Shown here: positions 45,248-54,831 of the stretch, in pieces | Layout: every line of letters begins with the position of its first letter | How positions within the stretch are numbered: the first letter of the stretch is position 1 | From: Terriglobia bacterium | GTDB lineage: Bacteria; Acidobacteriota; Terriglobia; Terriglobales; Acidobacteriaceae | DNA length: 64,000 bases | Direction of reading: 5' to 3' | Assembly: GCA_020072815.1 (NCBI GenBank) | Contig: JAIQGE010000023.1 | Location: forward strand, 1-64,000 | Program-made: the position numbers and the translations under genes | Notes under the pieces: generated by a model | What the model was told of the DNA's origin: nothing | Database searches by the model: none | Seen by the model: the letters and a program-made list of their open reading frames with translations, nothing else

Positions 45248-45277
45248 ATATCATCTCCGGAGGGGAAGGAACAACTT

Positions 45278-46442
45278 GTGCCGCAGGGTGAATCGATAGG
45301 TCTCTTTCTGGGCGCAGGCGCGTCTTTTGAACTGGGCATGCCGTTGGTTTGGGGCCTTACTGGCGAGTTTAAGGGCTATTTCACCCCCGAGCACCTGCGC
45401 GAATTAAATGCCGGATGGCGACAGCAGGGCGGCGGCTACGACAATTCAGCTATAGAAACGACGATAGCCCTGCTGAAGCGTGATGATCTCCATTACGAAA
45501 ATATTCTCGGATACCTGGAGACGGCTTCCAGGCGTCCACAGGAGCCTTTTGCTGAACAGTACGGCGCTCTGTACCAGCGCATGGTGGAGCTCGTCTATTT
45601 ATTGTTGTATCCCCGTCAGGCAGGAAGTCTTCCTTATATCCAGCGAGGCTTGCCGCCATTTGAAGGGCTGGCGGGTTTCGTGAGCAAATCCTCCCCGGTA
45701 TGGGCCTTTTCCCTCAACCACGACCTCATGATTCAGTTGCTGGCTACGCACTGCAGAATTCCTCTTCGCGATGGCTTCTGGCCCGACAAAACGCTGACAG
45801 TTCTCGGAAACCAGCCCGGTGTACCAAGAGCATCTTTGCTGGCGGACATCCTGTCCGAGGACGACTTGAATCACGGCAATCTCCATTTGTTCAGGCCTGG
45901 TGAGTTCGGCATCAATCTCCTCAGGATTCACGGCGCTTTGGACGTCTTTGCCTTCCGCGACGGCCTGGATCTTTGCCGCTTGCGGCCAGTGGATTCGGAG
46001 CCTGCCGGGCCTCTCACGGCGCTACGCATTTGTCAATGATGAGATTGGCTACTGGGATCATGCCGGAAAAGCACGGGTAATAAATGAAATAGCTTATACC
46101 GACGAATCAGGCCAAGAGCAGTTCCTGCAACGCACACTCCTGGCGGGAGCCCAGAAATTCAACAAACGCTTTTCCCAGAGATTGCCACAAAAGGTCCTGG
46201 ACATCTTCCGCTCGCACATCAATTATGTGCAAAAGCTTTATGTTGTCGGCTATTCCTTCGGCGACGCACACATCGACCTGGTGCTAAGGAACTGGCTGGA
46301 GTTCTCCGGGGAAAGGTCCGCAGTGATCGTAGACCCAGGGCGGAGAAGCATTCCCGCGCATCTCGCACACCTTGCGCTACAGATTGAGATCAAGAATCAA
46401 ACTGCCGGTCATTTTTCGCGGATTATCGTGAGGAGCCGATGA
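45278..46442 (+). pseudogene. SIR2-like domain protein, frameshifted
   Basis: A GTG behind GGAGGGGAAGGAAC starts the frame. The NAD-binding start GLFLGAGASFELGMPL, the segment WAFSLNHDLMIQLLA, then LLRIHGALDVFAFRDGLDLC are SIR2-like. Near 46030 the frame stops, and the next frame continues with VNDEIGYWDHAGKARVINEI, FLQRTLLAGAQKFNKRF and YVVGYSFGDAHIDLVLRNWL, the usual C-terminal part of SIR2_2-type proteins. Removing one T from ATTTG restores one protein of about 387 residues (ALRIVNDEIGYW). In defence systems such proteins destroy or sense NAD+. Whether the break is real or a sequence error is open. Confidence 0.75.
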
Positions 46443-46522
46443 CGCCATTTCAGAAACTAGAGCAGGAGGATCGAGCGGCACGACGACCAGCTTTTGAGGA
46501 GCTGGCGGCAAAGAAATGGTAG
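46439..46522 (+). CDS. Short 27-residue frame coupled to the SIR2-like gene (truncated third gene?)
   Basis: The ATG overlaps the SIR2 stop (ATGA). The peptide MTPFQKLEQEDRAARRPAFE, ELAAKKW is hydrophilic and helical and ends at TAG. Such overlap usually marks a true operon member. At 27 residues it is probably the stump of a third gene cut by the deletion that joined this unit to the convergent helicase block. No function can be given. Confidence 0.35.
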   Translation: MTPFQKLEQEDRAARRPAFEELAAKKW

Positions 46523-46647
46523 CGTCACACAACACATCGGCTGAAGTGGTCCACCGCAGTCACCGGATAGCTGCCCGATGCTCCGGATGTGTTGCGCGAA
46601 ACATGTGCTTTGAGGCGTTGCCTGAGTGTGTTACCCCTGCCACGGGG

Positions 46648-47667
46648 TCACGCGCTTGCGATTACTTGGAACGGCAGCTGGTACGTTTCCATCAGATAGT
46701 TCTCGGTTACACCGAGCAAATGGAGCTGGTCGGGCGATACCTCAGCGCGCGATACGCCGGGTTGGACAATGGCTACCGAGAGAGACACAGGAAGGATGTA
46801 ACTCATCTCCCGGATAGTCTGAAGCAAATCAATATCTCCTAGCTCAAATCGAGTTGGGCGGTCGTTGTTAATGCGATCCTTTTCGCGACGCAGAAGGTGA
46901 GTGAAAATGTCAGATTTCTTGCTGTCAGAGGTTACCCATGCGACGCTCTTCTGTGCCTGCCCGCACACGACGTATAGGTCGTCGATGCGATGGCCCGGGA
47001 GTGAGCGGTTTGAATATTTGCAGTGATAGAGCACGACCTCAATCGCAGTTGGAGCGTGCATTCCACCAAGTATCCTAATCGCGACGATATCAGCGGCTTC
47101 ACCCGCGCTGTCATCATCGAAGACCACGTCATAGCCGCCGCCCAGTACCTCCCGAATCGCCCGCGCCTGCACGCTGTCCTGTTGTCTCTCATCACCCTGG
47201 GATTCCTTCATGATGTTGACCCCGTTCCAATCCCAGACTTGGATACTGCGCGCATCGTAGGGCGGCTGAACATTTCGGAGCTCGGTGTACTCGTTACCCT
47301 CCAGTGATGATCCGTCGGCGAACCAAATCTTAGGGGGATTGCTATACAAGAACTCGCTCAGGCCCTTCGCCTGCGCGGTGCGTCCGTGCTTTGCCCTAGC
47401 CGCATCGTCGCCCAAAAGTAGAAATCGGTAATCATGTACTGTCCCATCCATGAACAATTCCAGCTCAAGTTCCACACCGAACTTTTCGGCGACAATTTCA
47501 AAAAGAAGACGTCCATTGATGCTCGGTCTGACCAGGTTTATGCTTGCCTCGCTGATGCCAACTTCCCGGTCGCCCACTTCGAAGAACCACATGGCCTCCA
47601 GCTCAGTCCAGATTATTTCGGGCCAATCGATGCGGATGGGCATCTTTGCCGGCCTCTCAGGGATCAC
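46648..47667 (-). CDS. C-terminal nuclease-like part of split helicase
   Basis: This frame is in register with the upstream helicase: the only thing between them is one TGA at 47683-47685. It reads on through LRPRVIPERPAKMPIRIDW without a Shine-Dalgarno at the GTG/ATG. The part VVFDDDSAGEAADIVAIRI followed by TAIEVVLYHCKYS has the D...E-x-x...K spacing of a PD-(D/E)xK nuclease. The end is LHLLGVTENYLMETYQLPFQ. Helicase proteins of about 1100 residues with such tails occur in defence islands. I infer that this was one protein, broken by a nonsense codon, unless the stop is read through. Confidence 0.65.
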   Translation of the reverse strand: MIPERPAKMPIRIDWPEIIWTELEAMWFFEVGDREVGISEASINLVRPSINGRLLFEIVAEKFGVELELELFMDGTVHDYRFLLLGDDAARAKHGRTAQAKGLSEFLYSNPPKIWFADGSSLEGNEYTELRNVQPPYDARSIQVWDWNGVNIMKESQGDERQQDSVQARAIREVLGGGYDVVFDDDSAGEAADIVAIRILGGMHAPTAIEVVLYHCKYSNRSLPGHRIDDLYVVCGQAQKSVAWVTSDSKKSDIFTHLLRREKDRINNDRPTRFELGDIDLLQTIREMSYILPVSLSVAIVQPGVSRAEVSPDQLHLLGVTENYLMETYQLPFQVIASA

Positions 47668-47682
47668 CCGGGGACGAAGAGT

Positions 47683-49941
47683 TCATTCCAGCACGACGTC
47701 AGGATCGATATTCCGGTTCAACACCTTATCGCCGATTTCCTTGCACCATGCACTAAACTTGTCGAGGCGTTCACGTCGATGAGACCATATTCTGCCCTTG
47801 CGAGAGGCGCCGACTGTCGCGGTCGCGCCGTTCTGGAATCCGCTACCATCGAGTACTGTCTTGAGTGATGAGCCGAGTTGCGCCCGCGTCAGTCGCGGTT
47901 CGACGTTCGAGCCCATGCTTCCTGTGTATCGTACATTTCGGCCGATCTGATCGGTCAGGCCCACATTGTGCAGCCGGAGGCGGTTGATTCCGGCGAACGA
48001 CCTGAAAACCTCCTGTCCTTTGATGATTGCCGACTGATTGTTGGTGACGGCCTGGGCAAGGGCGTTAAATTCTCCCGCGTTGCTTGAGCCGTTGATATAC
48101 AGGACATTCTGCTGGGATGACCATATGACAACATACAAATCCCAGATCCAATTGTAGAGGTTTTCCGCTTTGGTCCATATGAGCGGCGCCCGGCGCGCCG
48201 TCACGACCACCAGCGTTTGCTCCTCATGATTGATAGAGTGGTAGATTCGTTCGCATCCGTCAGGATCCGGAATACCGTCTCGAAATCGCTCCGGCTGCCA
48301 GTTCTCGCAGCGTGTTTTGTAAATCACTACGCTGGTGGCGGGCTCCACGGCTTTTAGCGGTATCTCCTCGGGCAGATCGGTGAACCCATCCACGAAATCC
48401 TGCAAAGCGCGTTGCTCGCCGATCATCTTTTCGCTCAGTTCGGGAAGAAGCATGTTCCAGTCCGGGTCACGCGTGTACAACTTGCGCAATTCTTCCTGCA
48501 CGTTAACGTAGCCGACATTGGCGATGAACGTCGCTTCGCCCAGGTCGGCCCGTGCTCGTGTGAATCGGCCCGCAAGCTGCAGGGTCACAGCAAGTGACTT
48601 GCGGATGTCGTGGAAAGCGGCAATCTTCAACTGGGGAAGGTCGAATCCCTCGCCGAGCATGTCAACGCAGACGATGATCCGCGACACTCCGGAAATGATT
48701 TGTTGCCGTATAACCTCACGCTGCCTCTGTGACGTTATACCCGTGTGAAGCTGGACCGGGTTGAACTCTTCGTACTGCCGGTAGAGCTCAAACACCTGCC
48801 TGGCGCGGGGAACACTTTCAGCGCGCGCCATCAAAATGTGCCCCCTAGCGAAGTCTCTGCGAAGGCACTCCACCGCTTTTGCAGCTATCTTTTCGTCAGA
48901 TCGCTTCGGGTCAAATTCAATGATGGGTTCGAAGTGGATGGCCCTGAAATAACCTTCCTTTTGGGCCAGTTTCAGCGGGTATTTGAAAACGATAGTGCCA
49001 TCCAATGGGCGGTCATCCTCGCGGAACGGCGTGGCGGTGAACTGAACAATCCGCCTCCCCCCAAAATGTTTCTTGAAGTTCTTCCATGTGGGAGCTTCCG
49101 AGTGATGAGCCTCATCGATGAAAAGGTACGGGCAATGATGCGCGAACCGGGCCTGAATTCCCGCAGCGCATTGCCCGGCGATGCTACTCGTGGTAATGAT
49201 CACCTGCGCCCTGCTATAGAGGTCGTCCAACTCGGCGATACTGACGGGTACATGCTCCAGCCTGCAAACAATCGGGTGGAGAGCCGAAGTCTTAACAACT
49301 CTGGAGCCCGCAGCTTTCAGGATTCCAAGCGTCAGAAACTTCTCCGCTATCTGTGACCGCAGCGCGTCTGTGGGCACCACGACCAAAAGCCGGGGACACC
49401 GTATGGATATCAAGATCGAAAGCATGGTCTCGGTCTTTCCTGTCCCGGTCGGCATGACAATAGTCGCAGTCGAGTCGGTCACCGCCCAGTGCGCATGAAT
49501 CGCATGCAATGCGCCAATTTGCGGTGACCTCAGACCGATCTTGTTCCTCGCCTGATCTTCCTGAACGTACGAGAAGGCTTCGTCCCACGATTCCAGCACC
49601 CGCAATATCGCTTGCTCATTGCCAGCCGGGTTATTCGCGGCCCCTTTTAGAGGATGACGCAGCCACCTGCCCTTCGAGGCGTCCATCTCAGTTGCGGTAG
49701 GTGCCGCATCGGTCCCGACGACATACCTGTAATGGTCGGGAACGTGCTTTGATTTGACGGGGACAAGAAGGATTACTTCTTCGCCCGCAGCAGGATTGAA
49801 GATGTGGCCATGAAGCTTATCGCGGCTGAAGGTTGCGAGCCCTCCCTCGATAGTCCGGGCACACTCACATATTTGCTGGATGGTATTGCGGGCAGGCGTG
49901 ATGTCATCGACTGAGAAAACCGCCGGCAAAGAAAGGTTCAC
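47683..49941 (-). CDS. DEAD/DEAH-box SF2 helicase of defence-like island
   Basis: This 752-residue protein has SF2 helicase motifs: Walker A IVMPTGTGKTETMLSI, DEAH in YLFIDEAHHSEAPTW, TATPFREDDRPLDG, the C-terminal motif GITSQRQREVIRQQI, DMLGEGFDLPQLKIAAF and QLAGRFTRARADLG. An N-terminal region of about 130 residues precedes the ATPase. The stop is an isolated TGA after DPDVVLE; the same frame goes on to the nuclease-like part. The ATG overlaps the TGA of the upstream gene (ATGA), so both are made together. A role in antiphage defence is inference from architecture and neighbours. Confidence 0.8.
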   Translation of the reverse strand: MNLSLPAVFSVDDITPARNTIQQICECARTIEGGLATFSRDKLHGHIFNPAAGEEVILLVPVKSKHVPDHYRYVVGTDAAPTATEMDASKGRWLRHPLKGAANNPAGNEQAILRVLESWDEAFSYVQEDQARNKIGLRSPQIGALHAIHAHWAVTDSTATIVMPTGTGKTETMLSILISIRCPRLLVVVPTDALRSQIAEKFLTLGILKAAGSRVVKTSALHPIVCRLEHVPVSIAELDDLYSRAQVIITTSSIAGQCAAGIQARFAHHCPYLFIDEAHHSEAPTWKNFKKHFGGRRIVQFTATPFREDDRPLDGTIVFKYPLKLAQKEGYFRAIHFEPIIEFDPKRSDEKIAAKAVECLRRDFARGHILMARAESVPRARQVFELYRQYEEFNPVQLHTGITSQRQREVIRQQIISGVSRIIVCVDMLGEGFDLPQLKIAAFHDIRKSLAVTLQLAGRFTRARADLGEATFIANVGYVNVQEELRKLYTRDPDWNMLLPELSEKMIGEQRALQDFVDGFTDLPEEIPLKAVEPATSVVIYKTRCENWQPERFRDGIPDPDGCERIYHSINHEEQTLVVVTARRAPLIWTKAENLYNWIWDLYVVIWSSQQNVLYINGSSNAGEFNALAQAVTNNQSAIIKGQEVFRSFAGINRLRLHNVGLTDQIGRNVRYTGSMGSNVEPRLTRAQLGSSLKTVLDGSGFQNGATATVGASRKGRIWSHRRERLDKFSAWCKEIGDKVLNRNIDPDVVLE

Positions 49942-51098
49942 AATTCCGCCCGAGAACGTATCCGGCCCTCAAGCCACCCCACAAGCCGTCCACGTGTAGA
50001 GCGATCCAGCTTCAACGTTCGTTCTGGATCCACAAAATCCGGCAGCCGATCCATATCACGTTTCACGTCGTACCAGGTAACTGGAATACCGGCCATCAGT
50101 TCTGTGTGCCCCTTTGGGTCGGCGGCAGGATCGTATATGTATTGCAGGCTTAAATCACGGTATTGCTTAAGATCCTTAGGGTCCCGCTCCTTTTGAAAGA
50201 AAGCTGATGGGATTAAATGGTCGGTATTAAAGTAGCCTTCATAATGGTTGGGTGAAAAATCAGCAAACTGAGAAGTCGGTTTGAGAGGACTGGTGTCACT
50301 AGCTTCTCGCTTCACCAGGAATGTGGCAGGACAGTGCGCGAACTTCGTTTTGGCACCAGATGGCTGCCTCTGCGCATTGGAGATGGTACGCATCGCATTT
50401 TCCAATGCCCACGTGTAGTCAGACGCTTCGAGCGCGGCTTTCGTGCTGCGGGCGTACATAAAATGGCCCAAAGCATTAGACGTGATCATGATGCCGCCTG
50501 GTGTTCGGTGGTCGTGCCACCACCGTCGGTCGCCCTGTGCGCAAAAAATATTGGGGAGGGTGGAAAACTTTAGAAAAGTATTTTCGAGGCGCCGCAGGAA
50601 AACATATTCTCGCTGCGTGTGGAAGGTGTCATCCGCAATCTCCACTTGCATATAAAGTTCCAGCACTTTCCTGCATATTTCCTTAAGGGCACTGTCCGGT
50701 TCCCGCCGGACGAGTTGGGAACTGACCAACAGAATGACGAAGGACGATGCGATTCCGTCGAGCGCCAAGCGCTTCCAGACCTGTCGGTGATCTTGAATGG
50801 TATCCATGACATCTCGGTCACCGTTCTTCATCTGAACGATCTCGTTCTGCTCCAAGAGACAGATGAAGACGTTCTTGTTTTTCGCAGCTACTCGACCGAA
50901 CACACAGGGCTGGTTGGTCTCCAGCCAGCTCCGATAACTTCGGATCTTTGCTTGGCGATCATATTTCGAGCTAAATAAGATAGCCTGGGCCGCTTCAATA
51001 TCTGGTGAGAAGCCGGTGCGGGACCGAAAACGGTCCGCGGGACCGTGAAGACTGCTTTCCAACAGCAGCTCGGCGAGATGCTTTTTGGTCTTAGGCAT
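49938..51098 (-). CDS. Uncharacterised partner of island helicase (386 aa)
   Basis: The protein starts MPKTKKHLAELLLESSLHG (ATG at 51098; a TTG at 51119 with GGAG nearby is an alternative). It shows RSRTGFSPDIEAAQAILFSS, then YRSWLETNQPCVFGRVAAKN. The Cys and the 'PCVFG' context vaguely recall YqcI/YcgG-type proteins, but I would not assign it. Later segments are FSPNHYEGYFNTDHLIPSAF and IPVTWYDVKRDMDRLPDFVD. No membrane segment is seen. It is translationally coupled to the helicase (ATGA), so the two are probably parts of one system. Confidence 0.65.
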   Translation of the reverse strand: MPKTKKHLAELLLESSLHGPADRFRSRTGFSPDIEAAQAILFSSKYDRQAKIRSYRSWLETNQPCVFGRVAAKNKNVFICLLEQNEIVQMKNGDRDVMDTIQDHRQVWKRLALDGIASSFVILLVSSQLVRREPDSALKEICRKVLELYMQVEIADDTFHTQREYVFLRRLENTFLKFSTLPNIFCAQGDRRWWHDHRTPGGIMITSNALGHFMYARSTKAALEASDYTWALENAMRTISNAQRQPSGAKTKFAHCPATFLVKREASDTSPLKPTSQFADFSPNHYEGYFNTDHLIPSAFFQKERDPKDLKQYRDLSLQYIYDPAADPKGHTELMAGIPVTWYDVKRDMDRLPDFVDPERTLKLDRSTRGRLVGWLEGRIRSRAEL

Positions 51099-51100
51099 AA

Positions 51101-51844
51101 CTAAAGAGTGCTGCTCCAACCGCTTCCCGAAATCCTAGCGGTGCGGTTATGTTTTGCGATCATGCTGCACCTTGCTTGTCGATCACAGGTTTGATCTTGC
51201 GCGTTCCTTTGATTTTGCTGGCATCCAACAAACTGCGCTGATGCTCTCTGAATTCCACGTTTCGCGAGTTTCTCCGCCGTCACTTTGCCTACACCGGGCA
51301 GACGTCCAACAGGCAGCGGAAGCAGAAACGCATCTATGTCGTCCGGCTGGATAACGAATAGCCCATCAGGTTTGCGCCAATCAGACGCGAGTTTTGCCAA
51401 GAACTTGTTAGTAGCCACGCCCGCCGAGGCCGTCAGGTTCAGTTCCTGGCGGATCTGCTCGCGAATGGTGCGCGCTACAAGCGTGGCGGTCGGCAAGCCA
51501 GTCTTGTTTTCGGTAACGTCGAGATACGCTTCATCCAGCGACAATGGTTCGATCAAGTCCGTGTGGCGTTTGAAGATCTCCCGTACGCTGTGCGAGACTG
51601 CCCGATAGCGGACAAAATCCGGTGGGACAAAGATCGCGCCGGGGCACAAGCGTTCCGCTCGTACTGCCGGCATGGGCGAGCGCACGCCGAAAGCCCTGGC
51701 CTCATACGAAGCAGCACACACGACGGACCGGCTGCTCTGCCAAGCGACAACCACGGGCTTGCCGCGCAGTTGCGGATCATCCCGCTGCTCGACCGAAGCA
51801 TAAGACGCATCCATGTCTACGTGGATGATTTTTCGCACAGTCAT
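51101..51844 (-). pseudogene. dinB: DNA polymerase IV, C-terminally truncated
   Basis: The first 195 residues are typical DinB: IIHVDMDASYASVEQRDDP with catalytic aspartates, VVCAASYEARAFGVRSPMP, IEPLSLDEAYLDVTENKTG and the HhH segment GRLPGVGKVTAEKLAKRGI. At about 51258 the similarity ends and 50 unrelated residues follow to the stop. The thumb end and little-finger domain (some 150 residues) are missing, so processive lesion bypass is not expected. The break marks the right edge of the defence-like island. Confidence 0.85.
51160..51258 (-). pseudogene. 3' tail of an unidentified gene at the dinB junction
   Basis: A 32-residue frame out of register with dinB reads EFREHQRSLLDASKIKGTRK and IKPVIDKQGAA before TGA. 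It looks like a genuine protein end (basic helix, then a stop) and begins where dinB similarity ends. I take it as the 3' stump of another gene joined to dinB by a deletion. Family unknown. Confidence 0.35.
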
Positions 51845-52126
51845 CTGCCGACAATACTATTCCGCCCTCTGACTCGGGGGCGAGCGTGCATCTGAGTTCA
51901 CAATTGTTTGTGCCCTGAAAGAACCAAAATGAGAAAATTCTTATGGGGCTCTTAGGTCTCTGACGTGCGATTATCTGAGCGCGAAGGAGAAACTGCTGCG
52001 CGTCCGTTCTGTGCTATGTCAGCGGTTGTCATCGTGAATCCGAGAGTCGAGTGTTTGCACAGACTCTTAGCAGGGCCTAAGCTCGCGTTGCGGTCGCGAT
52101 TGGCGAGCTGAGTTGAGGAGGTAGCT

Positions 52127-53593
52127 GTGGCACGAAAATATTTGTTGGTCGCGGCATTGTCCCTGGGCTTGTTCAATCTGTGCCGGGCTAACGCCCAGAC
52201 CACAACCGCACCCACCAGCACAACACAACTGCCCAAAACAGTACAAGCGCGCACGGTAGTTCTGCGCGGCGGCGTCATAGCGCCCACTGACTTTTTAGCT
52301 GACAGCTCGGTAACCATTGCCGGCAGCAAGATTGTGCAGCTGGGCGGGACTGTACCCACCGGAGCCTATGTGGTCGAGACGGATAGCTTTATCTTTCCCG
52401 GCTTGATTGACCTGCATAACCACATCACCTGGAATTTTCTCCCGCGTTGGAAGCCCAACGAGTTGTTCGCCAATCGCTACGAATGGCAGCAGCGCCAGGC
52501 GTACAAGATTGCGCTCGATGCGCCACACCGCGAAATCGTAAAGGAACCGGGGCTGGCTTGCGATGCAGAGCGTTACGGTGAGGTGAAAGTCATGGTCGGC
52601 GGCGCCACCTCCACGGTTGGAAGCCTCGGGTCGCCGTGCATCATGGGGCTGGCGCGCAATCTCGACAATTATTCAGGTTTTGGCCCGCCGGGAGTCCTCA
52701 ATCACGAAAAACTCAGATATGAAGTCTTTCCATTCGAACTGGGGCTGGCGGATGCAAAGCAGATCCGTGCCGATCTCGATTCAGGTACAATTCTGAAGGC
52801 TTTTCTCATCCACGTGGGCGAAGGCAAACCGACGGACGCTGCCTCGGCCCGTGAGTTCGCGATGCTGGTGAAGCACGATGATGGGTTCCTGCGTCGGGGA
52901 GTTTCCATCATTCACGGCGTCGCTTTGGGTAAAAGTGAGTTCGACAAAATGGCGAAGAGCGAAATGGGGCTGATCTGGTCCCCCCGCAGCAACATTGAAT
53001 TGTACGGGGCGACCACCGACGTGCGATCAGCCAAGGCTGCCGGCGTGAGGATTGCTCTAGCGCCAGATTGGAGCCCCTCCGGAAGTGATGGCGTCATTGA
53101 AGAATTAAAATATGCTGCAACCTGGAACGCTGCGCAACCCTCACCAGCCGACCCTACGAAATTCGGCCTCTTTACAGACACGGAATTATTCCAGATGGTA
53201 ACGGTAATTCCAGCGCAGCTTGCGGCGGTCGATCAGGAGATAGGCTCCCTCGCGCCCGGTCACTATGCTGATTTGCTACTCATTCGCAAGAGTGGCTCTG
53301 ACCCCTACCAGGCCTTGATCCACGCCAGTCCTGCCGACGTCCGGCTCGTGATCATCAATGGAGTCCCTCTCTACGGAGATGTCGACCTGATGGAAAAGCT
53401 CAGTCCCCGACGCGCAATTGAGATCATCAGCGTTTGTGGAAGGCAAAAGGCTCTTTATATGGACCCGCAGAGCGGTGTTCCGGAAACGCTCAAATCATTC
53501 AAGCAGATCTCTCAGGAGCTTGAAACAGCGCTCAACCTTTGGGGTGGCTCCCTGTCGCCGTTGGCAATCTGCGATGGGACAAATCTGCACTAA
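52127..53593 (+). CDS. Secreted amidohydrolase-family protein
   Basis: A GTG behind GAGGAGGT starts this 488-residue protein. Residues 1-24 form a signal peptide (YLLVAALSLGLFNLCRANAQ). The amidohydrolase metal site is visible: HxH in FPGLIDLHNHITW, histidines in KAFLIHVGEGKPTD and SIIHGVALGKSEF, and the aspartate in IALAPDWSPSGSDG. Near the end is the usual GSLAPGHYADLLLIRKS. It should hydrolyse an unknown amide or cyclic substrate in the periplasm. It is not linked to neighbours by overlap. The 282-base region before it shows nothing beyond the Shine-Dalgarno. Confidence 0.88.
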   Translation: MARKYLLVAALSLGLFNLCRANAQTTTAPTSTTQLPKTVQARTVVLRGGVIAPTDFLADSSVTIAGSKIVQLGGTVPTGAYVVETDSFIFPGLIDLHNHITWNFLPRWKPNELFANRYEWQQRQAYKIALDAPHREIVKEPGLACDAERYGEVKVMVGGATSTVGSLGSPCIMGLARNLDNYSGFGPPGVLNHEKLRYEVFPFELGLADAKQIRADLDSGTILKAFLIHVGEGKPTDAASAREFAMLVKHDDGFLRRGVSIIHGVALGKSEFDKMAKSEMGLIWSPRSNIELYGATTDVRSAKAAGVRIALAPDWSPSGSDGVIEELKYAATWNAAQPSPADPTKFGLFTDTELFQMVTVIPAQLAAVDQEIGSLAPGHYADLLLIRKSGSDPYQALIHASPADVRLVIINGVPLYGDVDLMEKLSPRRAIEIISVCGRQKALYMDPQSGVPETLKSFKQISQELETALNLWGGSLSPLAICDGTNLH

Positions 53594-53845
53594 CTGGCGG
53601 GCCACACGGGCGTGAGCTGAAAATTCGAGACCGGCAACACCCGGGACCTTCGATTCCGCACTGAAAGTGTTCCTGCAGTCACTGCGTTAGCGCCGGGAAT
53701 CTGAGAAGAATTTGGGCTGAGTTCAGAGAAGCTGAAGATTCAATCAGGTATCGGACAGGAGCCCTGACTCTATTGGGCGGAAATCGTTGACTGGTTAGCT
53801 CCGAGCCGCTTTGCCTGATAAGCCATGAATCGTTCGAACCCGGAG

Positions 53846-54769
53846 CTAATATGGGGTTCGGTTACGTGGATATAGTACTTTTCTGTGATTCGTGGCTGCT
53901 CTGAGATGAGATTTCTGGATGCTGACGAGGTGCCCGGAATTACCCGGTCCCGGAAAGACCCAGCGCTTCCGCCGGGGCTCCATCCTCAATATATGGAGCG
54001 TTTCTCGGGCTCTCGGCGTCAGTGGGAGGACCCGCTCCGCACTCTGTGTCTTTCCTTCTTTCACCTTAATGTAACCGTTGGACATCCTTTCAGAGGGTTC
54101 CAAGTGGACGTGCGACCATTCGAGGCGAAATAACTCGGATTTCGGCCGCAGGCCAGTATCAACGGCGAGTACTGTCAGCGCCCTGAGATTTGGGCCCGAC
54201 GACTCCAAGTACTTTTGCTCTTCTTCAAATGAGATCACCCGATCTCTGGTTCGCTCTCCTGGCAACGCGTGCACAACCGGCGATCTGGGAATGACCTCCC
54301 ATTCGAATGCCAGCCGGAGAAGCCGGCGCAGAGTCCGCAAATCACCATTGATCGCGCTAACGCTGACACCAGCAGCCTTCCGGCTTCCGGCGAACCGGGC
54401 AACAATCTCAGGATTAATTTTTGAGATTTGCGCGCTGGCGAGTTCAGGGAAGCTCAGAAGACGGGAAACAGCTCCTGCATAGAACTCGAAGCTGCTCTCT
54501 TTCACGTGCAGTCTTGCATATTCGAGGAAGCGGTTTGTGAATTCTCTCAACAACGGCGCTTCCGGCGCCGGCGGTTTGGGCCACGGATCGAGCGGGTGAA
54601 CCTCGCCTAGGCGTATCGCCCTGCGGTGCTCGTGCTCGACTTCTTCGGCCTCGGTTGCAATCTTCGTACGCGCCGATCGGCGCACGAGGAATGACTTTGG
54701 CGAGCCGTCTCGCTGCCTGATGCTCCAGTTGAATTTGTACCAGTAGGTTTGGCCTTGTTTGTAAATCAT
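53846..54769 (-). pseudogene. Tyrosine recombinase, C-terminally truncated
   Basis: The ATG at 54769 with AAGGAGAA upstream gives MIYKQGQTYWYKFNWSI. The arm-binding and SAM-like regions are intact (LREFTNRFLEYARLHVKESS), and the first catalytic arginine is in LAVDTGLRPKSELFRLEW. After IQKSHLRA the frame runs into ATNHRKVLYPRNRTPY and stops. The HxxR, H/W box and tyrosine are missing, so strand cleavage is impossible. It is a relic of a third integrated element in this window. Confidence 0.8.
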
Positions 54770-54831
54770 ATGTATTCTCCTTGGATCTGTTATTGGCGAG
54801 ACTAGAATTAGAAAAATGCCGTGACACAGAC

